Both the position numbers and the translations under genes were made by a program. DNA of 64,000 nucleotides from Sinohyriopsis cumingii (taxonomy: Eukaryota > Mollusca > Bivalvia > Unionida > Unionidae): the NCBI GenBank assembly GCA_028554795.2, contig CM068839.1:40019006-40083005 (forward strand), written 5' to 3'. Below are positions 52,807-61,501 of this stretch, one piece after another; positions within the stretch are counted from its first letter, which is position 1, and every line of letters starts with the position of its first letter. Below the pieces are notes generated by a model, which saw only the letters and a list, made by a program, of their open reading frames with translations, was not told where the DNA came from and did no database searches.

Positions 52807-53040
52807 TTAACATAAAGGGCACCGCATTGGTCTTCTTCTTGTCCGTAGGCTGTGCCTGACTGCAGGATCGTAAATCAGGACTCTTTTGAGGCATTCTTGA
52901 CGCTCCACATATACTCTTCGCATCCACAGACTGGTGTCTGTTCTGTGGACAACTGTCCACTTGGATCGGACATACATCGGTATGTCCGTCCTGAACATCA
53001 TCGAAGACACAAGGGTGGAAGATTCAACGTCAGTCCACAT
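52807..53040 (-). CDS. P2b left-end minus-strand small protein
   Basis: 77 aa, starting MWTDVESSTLV and ending 'RRPMRCPLC', with a basic second half. P2a has a matching start (MWTIVESSTLV) at the corresponding place. A TATA box (CTATAAATAA on the minus strand, about 53083-53094) lies some 45-50 bp before the ATG. The 3' end carries the histone-type stem-loop 29 bases after the stop, the distance usual in histone mRNAs. The protein itself shows no histone fold, and I recognise no family. It may be damaged. Confidence 0.5.
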   Translation of the reverse strand: MWTDVESSTLVSSMMFRTDIPMYVRSKWTVVHRTDTSLWMRRVYVERQECLKRVLIYDPAVRHSLRTRRRPMRCPLC

Positions 53041-53185
53041 GCTGAGGCGACGAGAACAGGTAAATCAATGCAGTGAACTGCGCTTATTTATAGGTAGAGG
53101 AAGGATTGAAACGGATTGAGTTCATTGACCAATCCAAACACGCGTTACAAAATTCCCGAGCTAAACACGCCACCCTGTGACTAAA

Positions 53186-53285
53186 CCTACCGTACCACCC
53201 TTAGTGATTTCAACCAAATCATCATCATCAGAAGTAGGCCTCGGCCGTGGCAAAGGCTTAAGGCAGTTAAAGTTGATTACTTAAA
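53186..53285 (+). pseudogene. P2b left-end plus-strand gene, tail only
   Basis: Matches the last part of the P2a gene at 37355-38004 (shared 'EVGL' and 'GLRQLKLIT'-like end). Only the 3' portion is present. Its stop precedes the histone-type stem-loop by about 25 bases. Confidence 0.5.
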
Positions 53286-53309
53286 CTCACCCCTACACCA
53301 AAAACCAAA

Positions 53310-53325
53310 GGCCCTTTTCAGGGCC
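53310..53325 (+). promoter_or_regulatory. Histone-type 3' stem-loop, P2b, plus strand
   Basis: CCAAA, then GGCCCTTTTCAGGGCC, then ACCCA (53305-53330 in all). This is the textbook metazoan histone mRNA 3' element: six-pair stem, four-base loop, A-rich lead and ACCCA tail, bound by SLBP. 'CTCTCGAAAAGAGAT' follows at 53335-53349, in the place of the U7 snRNA-binding downstream element. The match is exact over the conserved positions. Confidence 0.85.
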
Positions 53326-53370
53326 ACCCACTGCTCTCGAAAAGAGATAGACTTTGAATTGCTAATAACT

Positions 53371-53404
<34 letters not shown>
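53371..53404. repeat. Poly(A) tract
   Basis: About 34 consecutive A, some 45 bases downstream of the plus-strand histone-type stem-loop. It could mark an inserted reverse transcript, but no adjoining retroelement is visible. Confidence 0.9.
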
Positions 53405-53405
<1 letters not shown>

Positions 53406-53583
53406 ATTTTACCCCTATAGTACGTGTATATGAGTGCGTGAGTGTAGCTTCTTATTTAAAATCAAAACTCAAAGACACTTACCTTTTTATACCTAATTTA
53501 TTCTTTTATCAATAGATACAATCTAATTCACAATTCACAACAGAGCACTTTAAAAAGTATGTTCACTTCTTCTGTTTCACTGT

Positions 53584-54003
53584 TTAGTCTCCCTGTTTTT
53601 TCAATTTCTTCACCGTCACAGTCTTTTCCTCCTCTTCCTCCTCACTTTCTTCCATTCTTCTTTTCTTCACCTGTCTGCTATCTTCCTCCTCTTCTTCCTC
53701 TGAAGAATCCCTCTCTTCTTCTGACTCCTCTTGTTTCTTTTTTGGGCAATCTGGAGACCAATGTCCTTTTTCTTGACAATAATAACAGGCATCTTGACTT
53801 TTGTCTCTTTTAACCCCTGTTTTTCTTTTTTGACGGTCTGGACACTCTGAAGACCAATGCCCTTTCTTTTGACAGATATAGCAAGTATCTTCACTTTTAT
53901 CTCGAAAAGAAGGAGAGTAGTCCGAAGGCTGGTCTGAAGAAAATTTTCTAATGATCCCTCGCGAAGCTCTGATGAAACGTTCGATTTGGCTAGTCTCTTC
54001 CAT
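53584..54003 (-). CDS. CCHC double zinc-knuckle protein
   Basis: The start is placed at the ATG at 54003 (MEETSQIERF, about 140 aa). A TATATAAAAGG box on the minus strand (about 54052-54064) would put the transcript start downstream of the upper ATG at 54054. Two CCHC knuckles, CYICQKKGHWSSEC and CYYCQEKGHWSPDC (C-x2-C-x4-H-x4-C), are separated by a basic linker, followed by a long Glu/Ser-rich acidic C-terminus. Such knuckles bind single-stranded nucleic acid, as in retroviral Gag and some Polinton proteins. It is divergent from the polymerase with a shared promoter region. P2a carries worn remains at 38014-38420. Confidence 0.8.
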   Translation of the reverse strand: MEETSQIERFIRASRGIIRKFSSDQPSDYSPSFRDKSEDTCYICQKKGHWSSECPDRQKRKTGVKRDKSQDACYYCQEKGHWSPDCPKKKQEESEEERDSSEEEEEEDSRQVKKRRMEESEEEEEEKTVTVKKLKKQGD

Positions 54004-54049
54004 CGTTTGCTCGGTTTGAGAGTGAAATGAATAGTGAAAGGACAAGACA

Positions 54050-54136
54050 CGCACCCTTTTATATACGCTGGTCTGCCATGACTATAAATTAGTCTGTGGT
54101 GTTTAAACTTGAGTCATTTGACGTTTTGCACTCAAG
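54050..54136. promoter_or_regulatory. Divergent TATA promoters of the zinc-knuckle gene and polymerase
   Basis: CCCTTTTATATACGC is a TATATAAAAGG box read leftwards. GACTATAAATTAG, about 30 bases further on, is a TATA box read rightwards, about 50 bp before the ATG at 54137. Confidence 0.6.
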
Positions 54137-57100
54137 ATGAAACGATCCAATTCATTTGAGAAGAAAGAAGAAGAAAGTAAGAGGCAGAAACGTGATCTAT
54201 CGCCTCGTACCAGGGCTGAAGTCTTGACACAAATTCATGCCAGTAATTTTGAAGAGGACATGAGTGAACCAGAATCCAAACCCTCTAAACAAAGTTCACC
54301 ACCTTTAGTCAACCCTGAAAAGTACTATGACATTCCAGAGACGGAAAAACGCTCCTCTAGAAAATTTAGAACCACGGCTTACACATACAGGGTGAAGTTT
54401 AAAAATTTCAAGTCCGACGTACCGTTAGAGAAAGCAGAAGGGTTCATCACCGACATGTGGGATTCTTTGCTCACCACACTCAATCGACAATGTCAAGCCG
54501 AAGAAGACGATCGCTTGAGACTTTCCATACAACATGACGGCTTGAAATCCCCTGTTTGGATCGAGTTTAGTAGCCCTGCAGAATTGACTCCTTCCAAAGT
54601 CATGGACAAAATTCAACACGTACAACAATCCAATGACCAATTTGACATCACCGACGGAAAAGCCACACTGTTTATGACCCACTTCTCTCCTCCTCAAGGG
54701 ACCGGACGCAAAAAGGTCCTATTGATAAACAACCTTCGCAGCATTAAGCGTAGCCTCGTCCAAATTCACAACCCTCAGGACCAGATGTGTTTAGCCAGGG
54801 CTATTGTGGTGGGACGAACCTATGCCAACAAGAACGACACGACAGAATGGAAAAGAGCCTGGAAAACTTTTCAAAAATCGGACCGAGCCAAACAACGAAG
54901 TGAAGCAGAACTTCTGTTACAACAAGCTGGCCTGTCCAAAGACACACCCTGTGGCATTCCTGAAATGCAAACACTGCAAGATGTCTTAGCTCCACGCTGC
55001 ACCTTGACAGTGCACCCTCAAGAAGTGCGTGGGCCTCTGTTGTTTCGAGGCCAAGACTTTAAAGATGGAAAATACATTCACCTCTATCATCACGATGAAC
55101 ATTTCGATACCATTACCAGTATCACCGCATTCCTGGGATACGGTTATTACTGTGAGAAATGTGACTATGGTTATAATAATCGAGAGCAACACAAACATTG
55201 TGGATCGAAATGCTCAGCATGTTTGGCCTCTCCACCCTGTCTGAGCGAAGGACAAAAACGAGTGCATTGCTCTACTTGTCTGCGAACTTTTGTCAGTCCA
55301 GCCTGTTACCAACAACATTTGAAGACGCAAGGTTCACAGAAGAAATGTGCTTGTCAACTGCTGAGATTATGCCCTACGTGTGGACAAGGCATACATACCA
55401 ATAATACCAAGGCACACGTATGTCGAGGAAAGAAAAAATGTCACATTTTTCACCGAATCGTGGAGATGGAACATCAATGCTACGTGCAAAAATACCAACC
55501 CCAGCCAGAGAAAGAGGATGGTCACAAGAAGAAGAAGGCAATTTCATCTTTTTCGATTTCGAATACATGCAAGAGACCGGCATTCACATTCCTAATTTCT
55601 GCGTGGCTCATCGAGCGTGCGAGAAGTGCATTCAAGAACCTATCTTCAGTCATTGCCCTCACTGCAGCAAGATTCCTGGAGGGCGTGAAAAATCTTTCGG
55701 GGACCGAACACGCTGGCCTATTTCGCCCGATGGGTCTTAGACCCCATCGACAAGACGTGGAGCCAAGAGGACATCGAACGTTACGGAGATTGTCATCGTC
55801 ATGCCACGGTGATGGCTCACAATTTCTCCGGATACGATGGACAGTTTCTTTTGAGATACTATACGGAACAAGGCACCGAGCGTCCTAAAGTCACTTTGAA
55901 CGGAGCCAAAATTATTTTCATGCAAGTGGGATAAGTGCAGTTTAAAGATTCGATGAGTTACTTGGCCATGCCTTTGAGCCGAATGCCTAATACGTTTGGA
56001 ATTACAGAAATGGCTAAAGGGTATTTTCCACACTTTTTCAATACCGAAGCCAATCAACATGCCGTTCTACCTCATTTGCCTGAGGCTCACTACTACGACC
56101 CTGACAACATGCGTACCGAACAACGAGAAGCTTTCTACGCTTGGTACCAGGTCCATGCCTCCGACCCTTTCGACTTTCAGGAAGAAATGCTAAAGTATTG
56201 TCGTTCCGACGTGGACATTTTATGGCGCTGCTGTGGAAAATTTAGAGAACTGTTCATGGAACACGGAGGGGTCGATCCTTTGAAAGAAGCTTGCACCATT
56301 GCCAAAGCGTGTTCCTTAGTGTACCGACAACGATTCATGCCTGAAAAGACCGTGGTTGTCATCAGTCCTCAAACGACCAACTATGTCAAACGTCAATACT
56401 CGGTCAAAGCCCTACGCTGGTTACATTACTTGTGCGACAAGGAAGACAAATGGATTCAGCATGCCCGCAACGGAGGAGGCGAAAAGACCATCGGAACGCA
56501 TTCGGTCGATGGCTGGGACTTAGAAAACCCCAAGATCTGTACGAGTTTAACGGTTGCTTATTTCACAGATGTCCCGTCTGTTTCCCTGACCGTGGCACTA
56601 AAAATCAGTTTTTACAACGAACCATGGAAGACTTGTACCAGACCACTTGTCAGCGACGCCTAAAGTTAGAACAGGAAGGATACCAAGTGGTGGAAATGTG
56701 GGAACACGAGTACGATCACCGTTTGAAAACCGATCCCGAGTTTAAACGTCTCGTGGAAAGTTACCAGTTCATGAACCCCCTGAACCCGAGGGATAGTTTG
56801 TACGGAGGAAGGACCAATGCCACCTGTTTGCTGTACCAGGCCGACGAAGAGAAAGGAGAAGAAATCAAATACTTGTACGTGTGTTCGCTGTATCCCTACG
56901 TGTGCAAATATTGTCGCTTTCCTGCAGTGCACCCACAATTGTTCACCGAACACATCGACCTGAAAAATATTCGACAATACGAAGGCTTGATCAAGTGCAA
57001 AGTTTTGCCTCCCACGGACTTGTACCATCCCGTACTACCTCACCATTGTCAAGGCAAACTGATGTTTCCTTTGTGCCGTACTTGTGCTGAAACGTGCAAC

Positions 57101-58074
57101 CAAGATCAACCTTGTCGTCACACATAGGAAGAACGGGCCTTGACGGTGACGTGGGTCAGCGTAGAATTGTTCAAAGCTCTGGACACGGGATACCAACTGT
57201 TAGAAGTGTATGAAATTTGCCACTTTCCCAAGACACAACAATACCACAAGGGTGACCCCACGCAGAAAGGCATTTTCGAAGACTACGTGGATGCCTTTTT
57301 GAAACTGAAGCAAGAAGCCAGTGGCTATCCTTCCTGGTGTCACACTCCCGAAGACCAAAAGACATTCAAAGAGAAATACTGAGCACAAGAAGGCATTACT
57401 TTAGATCACATCGAGAAAAACGAAGGCAGGCGATCGTTTGCCAAAGTGATGTTAAATTGCTTGTGGGGTAAAATGGCACAACGACCGTGTTTACCCAAGA
57501 CGGAATATTTGACCGAACCTTCCCGCTATTTCCAGATGATTCACGACAGAACCAAATTCATGAAACACGTGGACGTCGTTCGCGAGAATTTGATTTTGGT
57601 CAATTACGAAGAAGATGTGGACTTTGTACAAGACGACCCTTTTGGAAATGTCATCATTGCGGCTTACGTGACAGCTCATGCTCGCTTAAAATTGTACGAA
57701 GCTTTAGAACTGTTAGGGGAACGTGTCCTGTACTTTGACACGGACAGTTGCATTACATGGATCACCCGAATCAACAGCACCCTGACATCGAAAAAGACCG
57801 TTTAGGAGCCTGGACAGACGAGCACCCCGACGACAAGATTCTAAGTTTCGTCAGTGGCGGTCCCAAAAATTACGGCTACGAATACCGGGACAAACAAGAA
57901 GTGCACACGACGTGTAAAGTGAAAGGACTGACTCTGAATTATCGTACCAGTCGAGTGGTGAACTTTGGGGTATTAAAAGAAGCCTTGCAGTCTAGAGAAG
58001 ATGAACACTTTAAAGTGACCACCTATCAGCACAACAAGATTGTACGTTTACCCACTCACCACATCGTCAGTTGA
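54137..58074 (+). pseudogene. Polinton-type family-B DNA polymerase region, broken
   Basis: An uninterrupted first part has a basic, disordered head, then 'PQDQMCLARAIVVGRTYANK', a segment typical of animal Polinton polymerases, then several CxxC zinc motifs (CEKCDYGY, CSACLASPPC, CSTCLRTF, CPTCGQG). Further on come an exonuclease motif (FFDFEYMQ), 'YCRSDVDILWRCCGKF', a motif A-like SLYPYV, a motif B-like 'NCLWGKMAQRPCLP' and the motif C YFDTDS. All the landmarks of a protein-primed Polinton polymerase are therefore present, but the region is broken in about half a dozen places. P2a has the same region, more decayed. Confidence 0.88.
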
Positions 58075-58157
58075 CCCTTGGAAAAAGTCTATCAAATCGT
58101 GTACCAGAAGCGAGTGCGACTTGCCAACCACTTTACTTTGCCGTTTGGACATGTCGG

Positions 58158-58164
58158 TATAAAA
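58158..58164 (+). promoter_or_regulatory. TATA box before the first BIR gene
   Basis: TATAAAA 36 bp before the ATG at 58200. The same box precedes other P2b genes at 58645 (TATAAAAA), 60680 (TATAAAA), 61448 (TATATAAA), 62247 (TATAAAAA) and 63231 (TATAAAAAAG), mostly 15-65 bp upstream of the start codon, so each gene or small group seems to have its own Pol II promoter. Confidence 0.65.
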
Positions 58165-58199
58165 CATTGGTTGTAAGAGGATAGCCACCCACCATAAGG

Positions 58200-58649
58200 A
58201 TGACTTCGCCACAGCAAGAATCTAGTGAGAAACCCGATGAGAACTCCAAGTTCAAACCCTACCATTTTCCGGTTTTCTTGCCTGACTATTGTGATTGTGC
58301 CCGTCGATTGGACACGTTTCAAAAATGGCCTACGGATAGGAAAGGATTACCTACTTCGCATGTTTTAGCTAGGACAGGATTTGTCTACTTGGGACCTGAG
58401 TCAGGATTGGGATACGAAGTACAGTGTTTCGCTTGTGGACTGAAGTTACGAATGGATCTATGTATCTATAAAGATTCAGCTATTCTGGAACATACTCGAT
58501 GGTCTCCGCACTGCCGGTACATTTCTATGGCCTTTCCACCCATTACACTACGGTACAATTATGACGGTACCTTAGAGACGGTACCTTCCAAAACAAGACA
58601 TAAAAAAGGAACGATGTACAAGCCTGAGACTGCATTGCGACTAGTATAA
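58200..58649 (+). CDS. BIR-domain (IAP-like) protein 1
   Basis: 149 aa with one BIR domain at about 36-110: RLDTFQKWP, GFVYLG, then the zinc set C76, C79 (VQCFACG), H98 (LEHTRW) and C105 (SPHC). All four ligands are present. No RING finger follows; the C-terminal 40 residues are basic. BIR proteins bind caspases or IAP antagonists. Baculoviruses and some other large animal DNA viruses carry them to block host cell death, so an anti-apoptotic role is the natural inference. It is the first gene after the polymerase, has its own TATA box, and is absent from P2a. Confidence 0.88.
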   Translation: MTSPQQESSEKPDENSKFKPYHFPVFLPDYCDCARRLDTFQKWPTDRKGLPTSHVLARTGFVYLGPESGLGYEVQCFACGLKLRMDLCIYKDSAILEHTRWSPHCRYISMAFPPITLRYNYDGTLETVPSKTRHKKGTMYKPETALRLV

Positions 58650-58875
58650 AAAGGGGGCTATGGTCGAGATCGATAGTTCATTGTGACTACCAAGACCAAG
58701 CGAACAAGATGAATACTTTCAGAGAAACACAAAACAAGTTCAGACAGGCACAATTCAAGTTTGGGCCTCTGAAGTAGAATGCGATTGTGAGCCTTGCGAT
58801 GGGAACGATGCTGTACGTTGTGACCTTAGCGATGCCGTAAAGCATCATTGGAACTTTGTTCTCACTACCCCTATC

Positions 58876-59343
58876 ATGGAAAGTGATGCTGTGCGTGTCA
58901 AACCTGAGGGATGCGAAAGCGATGCCGCTCGTCCTCTTGGACACTTTACTGGGTTTCGTTTTAAAGGTGAATGTCCACCTTCACGTCTACCTCCCTACGG
59001 ATGTCATTCAGCCCTGAGTAAACTCCTATCCATGTCACCCAACCCTCATCGAAACGAACCTGTGAAAGACGAATATTCGTTTCCTGTGCGTTTGTCGGAA
59101 TACTGGGACTTTGAAAATCGTCTTCAATCGTTCAAAGGAAAATGGCCTAAGTATGTGGGAGGACCGTTCCCCGAAGAATTAGCCAGAGCTGGATTTTTCT
59201 ACTTGGGCGAAGGGGATAAAGTCATGTGCTTCAGTTGCGGTGTGTCACTTCACCACTGGGAACCACAAGATTCGGCCTACCTAGAACATGCTCGTTGGTC
59301 ACCGAATTGTCATTACTTACCCTTAGTGGGACCGAGACATTGA
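58876..59343 (+). CDS. BIR-domain (IAP-like) protein 2
   Basis: 155 aa. The N-terminal 70 residues are unrelated to gene 1. A BIR domain spans about 78-150: NRLQSFKGKWP, AGFFYLG, C118/C121 (VMCFSCG), H138 (LEHARW) and C145 (SPNC). It ends right after the domain without a RING. It is clearly paralogous to the gene at 58200 within the BIR only (LEHtRWSPhC against LEHaRWSPnC), so the pair arose by duplication followed by divergence. The TATA box at 58645 lies 230 bp upstream, with a short frame (58709-58777) between, so the exact start of this gene is uncertain. Confidence 0.85.
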   Translation: MESDAVRVKPEGCESDAARPLGHFTGFRFKGECPPSRLPPYGCHSALSKLLSMSPNPHRNEPVKDEYSFPVRLSEYWDFENRLQSFKGKWPKYVGGPFPEELARAGFFYLGEGDKVMCFSCGVSLHHWEPQDSAYLEHARWSPNCHYLPLVGPRH

Positions 59344-59354
59344 AGTAACTTACC

Positions 59355-59747
59355 ATGTCGTGGAAGAAGAAGAAACCAAATTGGTTAGGAGTCAAATGTT
59401 GGACATCACCGAGACCAGTATTTAAACGTCATTTCAAAAACGATATTGAATCATTACTTAAAGAACTGCAAGAGAAGATTTACAAAGAAGTTTGGCAGGG
59501 GCTTGCCAGAGTGAAATCTCAATGGGTGACTGTAGAACTTTTGTACCGAGAAATTCACAAGAGGAAAGTGAAAAAAGTCAACCAGTGTGTTAGATTTCTC
59601 TGGGTCAAGCGTGCATTCATCCTATTATATTACTCTAAACGGTTTACATCTGAAGAGTTCAATGAGATTCTTGGATGTTACCTTGAATGGCAGTGGTCAA
59701 AAATTACTCACTATGTGGATTACTTTTGCTCTAGGAGAAGATTGTGA
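59355..59747 (+). CDS. F-box-like paralogue 1 (unknown function)
   Basis: 130 aa. The segment 'ESLLKELQEKIYKEVWQG' near residues 35-52 resembles the conserved starts of the next two genes and, loosely, the LPxELxxxIYxxL beginning of F-box domains. The rest is basic and helical with no further motif. It lies 11 bp after the second BIR gene. The relation to the next two genes is weak but visible in layout and length. Confidence 0.55.
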   Translation: MSWKKKKPNWLGVKCWTSPRPVFKRHFKNDIESLLKELQEKIYKEVWQGLARVKSQWVTVELLYREIHKRKVKKVNQCVRFLWVKRAFILLYYSKRFTSEEFNEILGCYLEWQWSKITHYVDYFCSRRRL

Positions 59748-59768
59748 ATTGTACGGACTGACCTATTC

Positions 59769-60221
59769 ATGGATACTTTACAAGAGAACATTCGTGCTTT
59801 GCCCGTGGAGTTGAGAGAACGCATTTACCGAGAACTGGTCAAAATACAAGTGAAACGTAAAGAACAGTTGCATCCGTTACGTCACCGGTGTTTGAACCAC
59901 TGGTACCTGACTGCTATACAAGGACTGATTGAGTTGAAAGTGTTCCATTTGACAAACATTGATCAACGAAACCCTGGTTTTAAGAAGAATTGGTTTGGTA
60001 TTGATAATTCTATCTACTACATTGTACATTTACTGGATCGAATTCCAGAGGAAGAGTTAACGAATTACCAACATCTTTTACGCACTGTCAACTTGGTGAA
60101 AGAGGAAACTTCTGAACGAATTGTAATGTGTAAATTAGTGATTAAACGATTTAGATTCGACAATGAATTAAAACCATGTCTGTGCAAACAATACATTTGT
60201 TGTGTCAGAAAGAGAATTTAG
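59769..60221 (+). CDS. F-box-like paralogue 2 (unknown function)
   Basis: 150 aa. Residues 1-40 (MDTLQENIRALPVELRERIY...) include LPVELRERIYREL, which resembles the first helix of an F-box. Residues 40-150 are helical, with 'LLDRIPEEELTNYQHLLRTV' and a Cys-rich, basic end. It is nearly identical to the next gene over the first 120 bases, then diverges strongly. A Skp1-binding adaptor that redirects host ubiquitin ligases is a hypothesis from the one motif; other helical roles are possible. Confidence 0.65.
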   Translation: MDTLQENIRALPVELRERIYRELVKIQVKRKEQLHPLRHRCLNHWYLTAIQGLIELKVFHLTNIDQRNPGFKKNWFGIDNSIYYIVHLLDRIPEEELTNYQHLLRTVNLVKEETSERIVMCKLVIKRFRFDNELKPCLCKQYICCVRKRI

Positions 60222-60233
60222 TATGACCTATTC

Positions 60234-60677
60234 ATGGATACTTTACAAGAGAACATTCGTGGTTTGCCTGTGGAGTTGAGAGAACGCATTTACCGAGAGC
60301 TGGTCAAAATACAAGTGAAACGTAAAGAACAATTGCATCCGTTACGTCACCAGATGTTTAACCACTGGTACCTGAATCGTATAAAAGAACTTATTCGTCA
60401 GAAATTGTTTCAGTGGTCAGACCTTGTTCAACACTTTGAGTTAGTGAATGAACGACATGTTAATCATTTTGGTTATTTCGAGATTCACCTAGTGCATCGC
60501 ATTGAGGAAGACAAGTTAAAGGATTACCAACATATTTTACGTGGAATCTACTTAGAGGAAGAGGAAACTTCTAATCAAACTCTGAAGTGTAGGTTACAGT
60601 GTGCAAGATTTAGATTCCGCACTGAAGAACGAAGATCTCTCGCTAGAAAGTACCTTTATTGCTTCCGAAATAAATAG
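60234..60677 (+). CDS. F-box-like paralogue 3 (unknown function)
   Basis: 147 aa, tandem duplicate of the previous gene: the start region, including the 'tgacctattc' leader and 'MDTLQENIRGLPVELRERIY', is almost the same. The later part is shared only as a pattern ('LVHRIEEDKLKDYQHILRGI'). It starts 12 bp after the previous stop. A conserved head with a fast-changing body is typical of adaptor proteins whose tail recognises the target. Function unproven. Confidence 0.65.
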   Translation: MDTLQENIRGLPVELRERIYRELVKIQVKRKEQLHPLRHQMFNHWYLNRIKELIRQKLFQWSDLVQHFELVNERHVNHFGYFEIHLVHRIEEDKLKDYQHILRGIYLEEEETSNQTLKCRLQCARFRFRTEERRSLARKYLYCFRNK

Positions 60678-60696
60678 AGTATAAAATCAGGAATCC

Positions 60697-60921
60697 ATGC
60701 CACGGCTTTTATCACATGTCATTGAACAGATTCCGTGGAAGGAACTCAATGACCATATTCAAACCGTGGATCATTACCATCAATTATTACAAGAACTGTA
60801 TCTATTCAATTTGGGACGACGCATTGTGTGTGTCTTAGTGACTTGTTTTCTGGGATTTCGTTTACTAGCCGATTCCTTGTGGACTCTTTACGAACAGTAC
60901 TTACCACCCAAATGGCATTAA
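60697..60921 (+). CDS. Small membrane-anchored protein
   Basis: 74 aa, with a helical N-terminus and one hydrophobic helix at about 42-60 ('RIVCVLVTCFLGFRLLADSL'). TATAAAA at 60680 is only 17 bp before the ATG, so the message may start at or after this ATG. Its last codons overlap the ATG of the next gene. Unknown function. Confidence 0.45.
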   Translation: MPRLLSHVIEQIPWKELNDHIQTVDHYHQLLQELYLFNLGRRIVCVLVTCFLGFRLLADSLWTLYEQYLPPKWH

Positions 60922-61238
60922 ATGGTCACGAAAGACTCCTTTTGCTCAAAGCCTTGCGTTTTCATCTGGATACGTCTCGACCTCTACGGGAAAAAAAGAT
61001 TCGTCAACTTTTAGCTACCGAAGACGTGTATGACGATGTGTGTGTAGCTTGTGACTTACACCCCCATTGGACAGATGTCCGTGACTGGAAAAATGGGGAT
61101 TTTGAGGCTTGGACCCAAGCAGTGGCCCAGTATGCACGAGAATTGTTCAAGGAAAATAGTTACTTTTCAACCTGTGTTAGTGACAGTGCCAGAAGAAGAA
61201 CCCGTCACCCAGGACAGGACTCTCGTGAACATGCCTGA
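60912..61238 (+). CDS. Unknown small P2b protein
   Basis: 108 aa from the ATG at 60912 (MALNGHERLLLLKALRFHLD), which overlaps the previous stop by a few bases. Helical, with one 'CVACDLH' patch. The frame upstream of this ATG belongs to the overlapping gene. No family recognised. It is the last cargo gene before the ATPase promoter. Confidence 0.45.
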   Translation: MALNGHERLLLLKALRFHLDTSRPLREKKIRQLLATEDVYDDVCVACDLHPHWTDVRDWKNGDFEAWTQAVAQYARELFKENSYFSTCVSDSARRRTRHPGQDSREHA

Positions 61239-61501
61239 AAGACCCTTTCGGAAGGACACTTGTGTGACCTTACCCCTTATAGAACTGGTCAGAACATTAC
61301 CCAAAACATGTTGGACAGACACTTGTGTTTATTCCACGTTGATGATTTTCATGTGCCTTTTATCGTTGTACTTAAGCCTTTGGCTTTTATGTATTTTTGT
61401 CTTTCGTGTTCATGTTTAAAACATTCAATAAACGTGTCCTGAAAAAGTATATAAACTCTTGTCTTGTTTGTTTTCGTGTCACAAGTGACATTCCTGACAC
61501 T
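61239..61501 (+). promoter_or_regulatory. Spacer with poly(A) signal and TATA box before the ATPase
   Basis: AATAAA at about 61427 is followed by TATATAAA at 61448-61455, 47 bp before the ATPase ATG. P2a keeps the same arrangement at about 41840-41870, just after its polymerase remains, so this is where the cargo block begins or ends in P2b. Confidence 0.6.

Noticed and set aside
52744-53330. The stem-loops as simple rho-type or random GC hairpins
   Set aside because: The lead, loop and tail bases, not just the stem, match the histone element, and a CGAAA(A)GA element follows in all four cases.
61051-61419. 122-codon frame with a hydrophobic end between the last cargo gene and the ATPase
   Set aside because: Its first half overlaps the gene at 60912 in another frame and its end runs into the ATPase promoter spacer. 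It may be real but I cannot support it.
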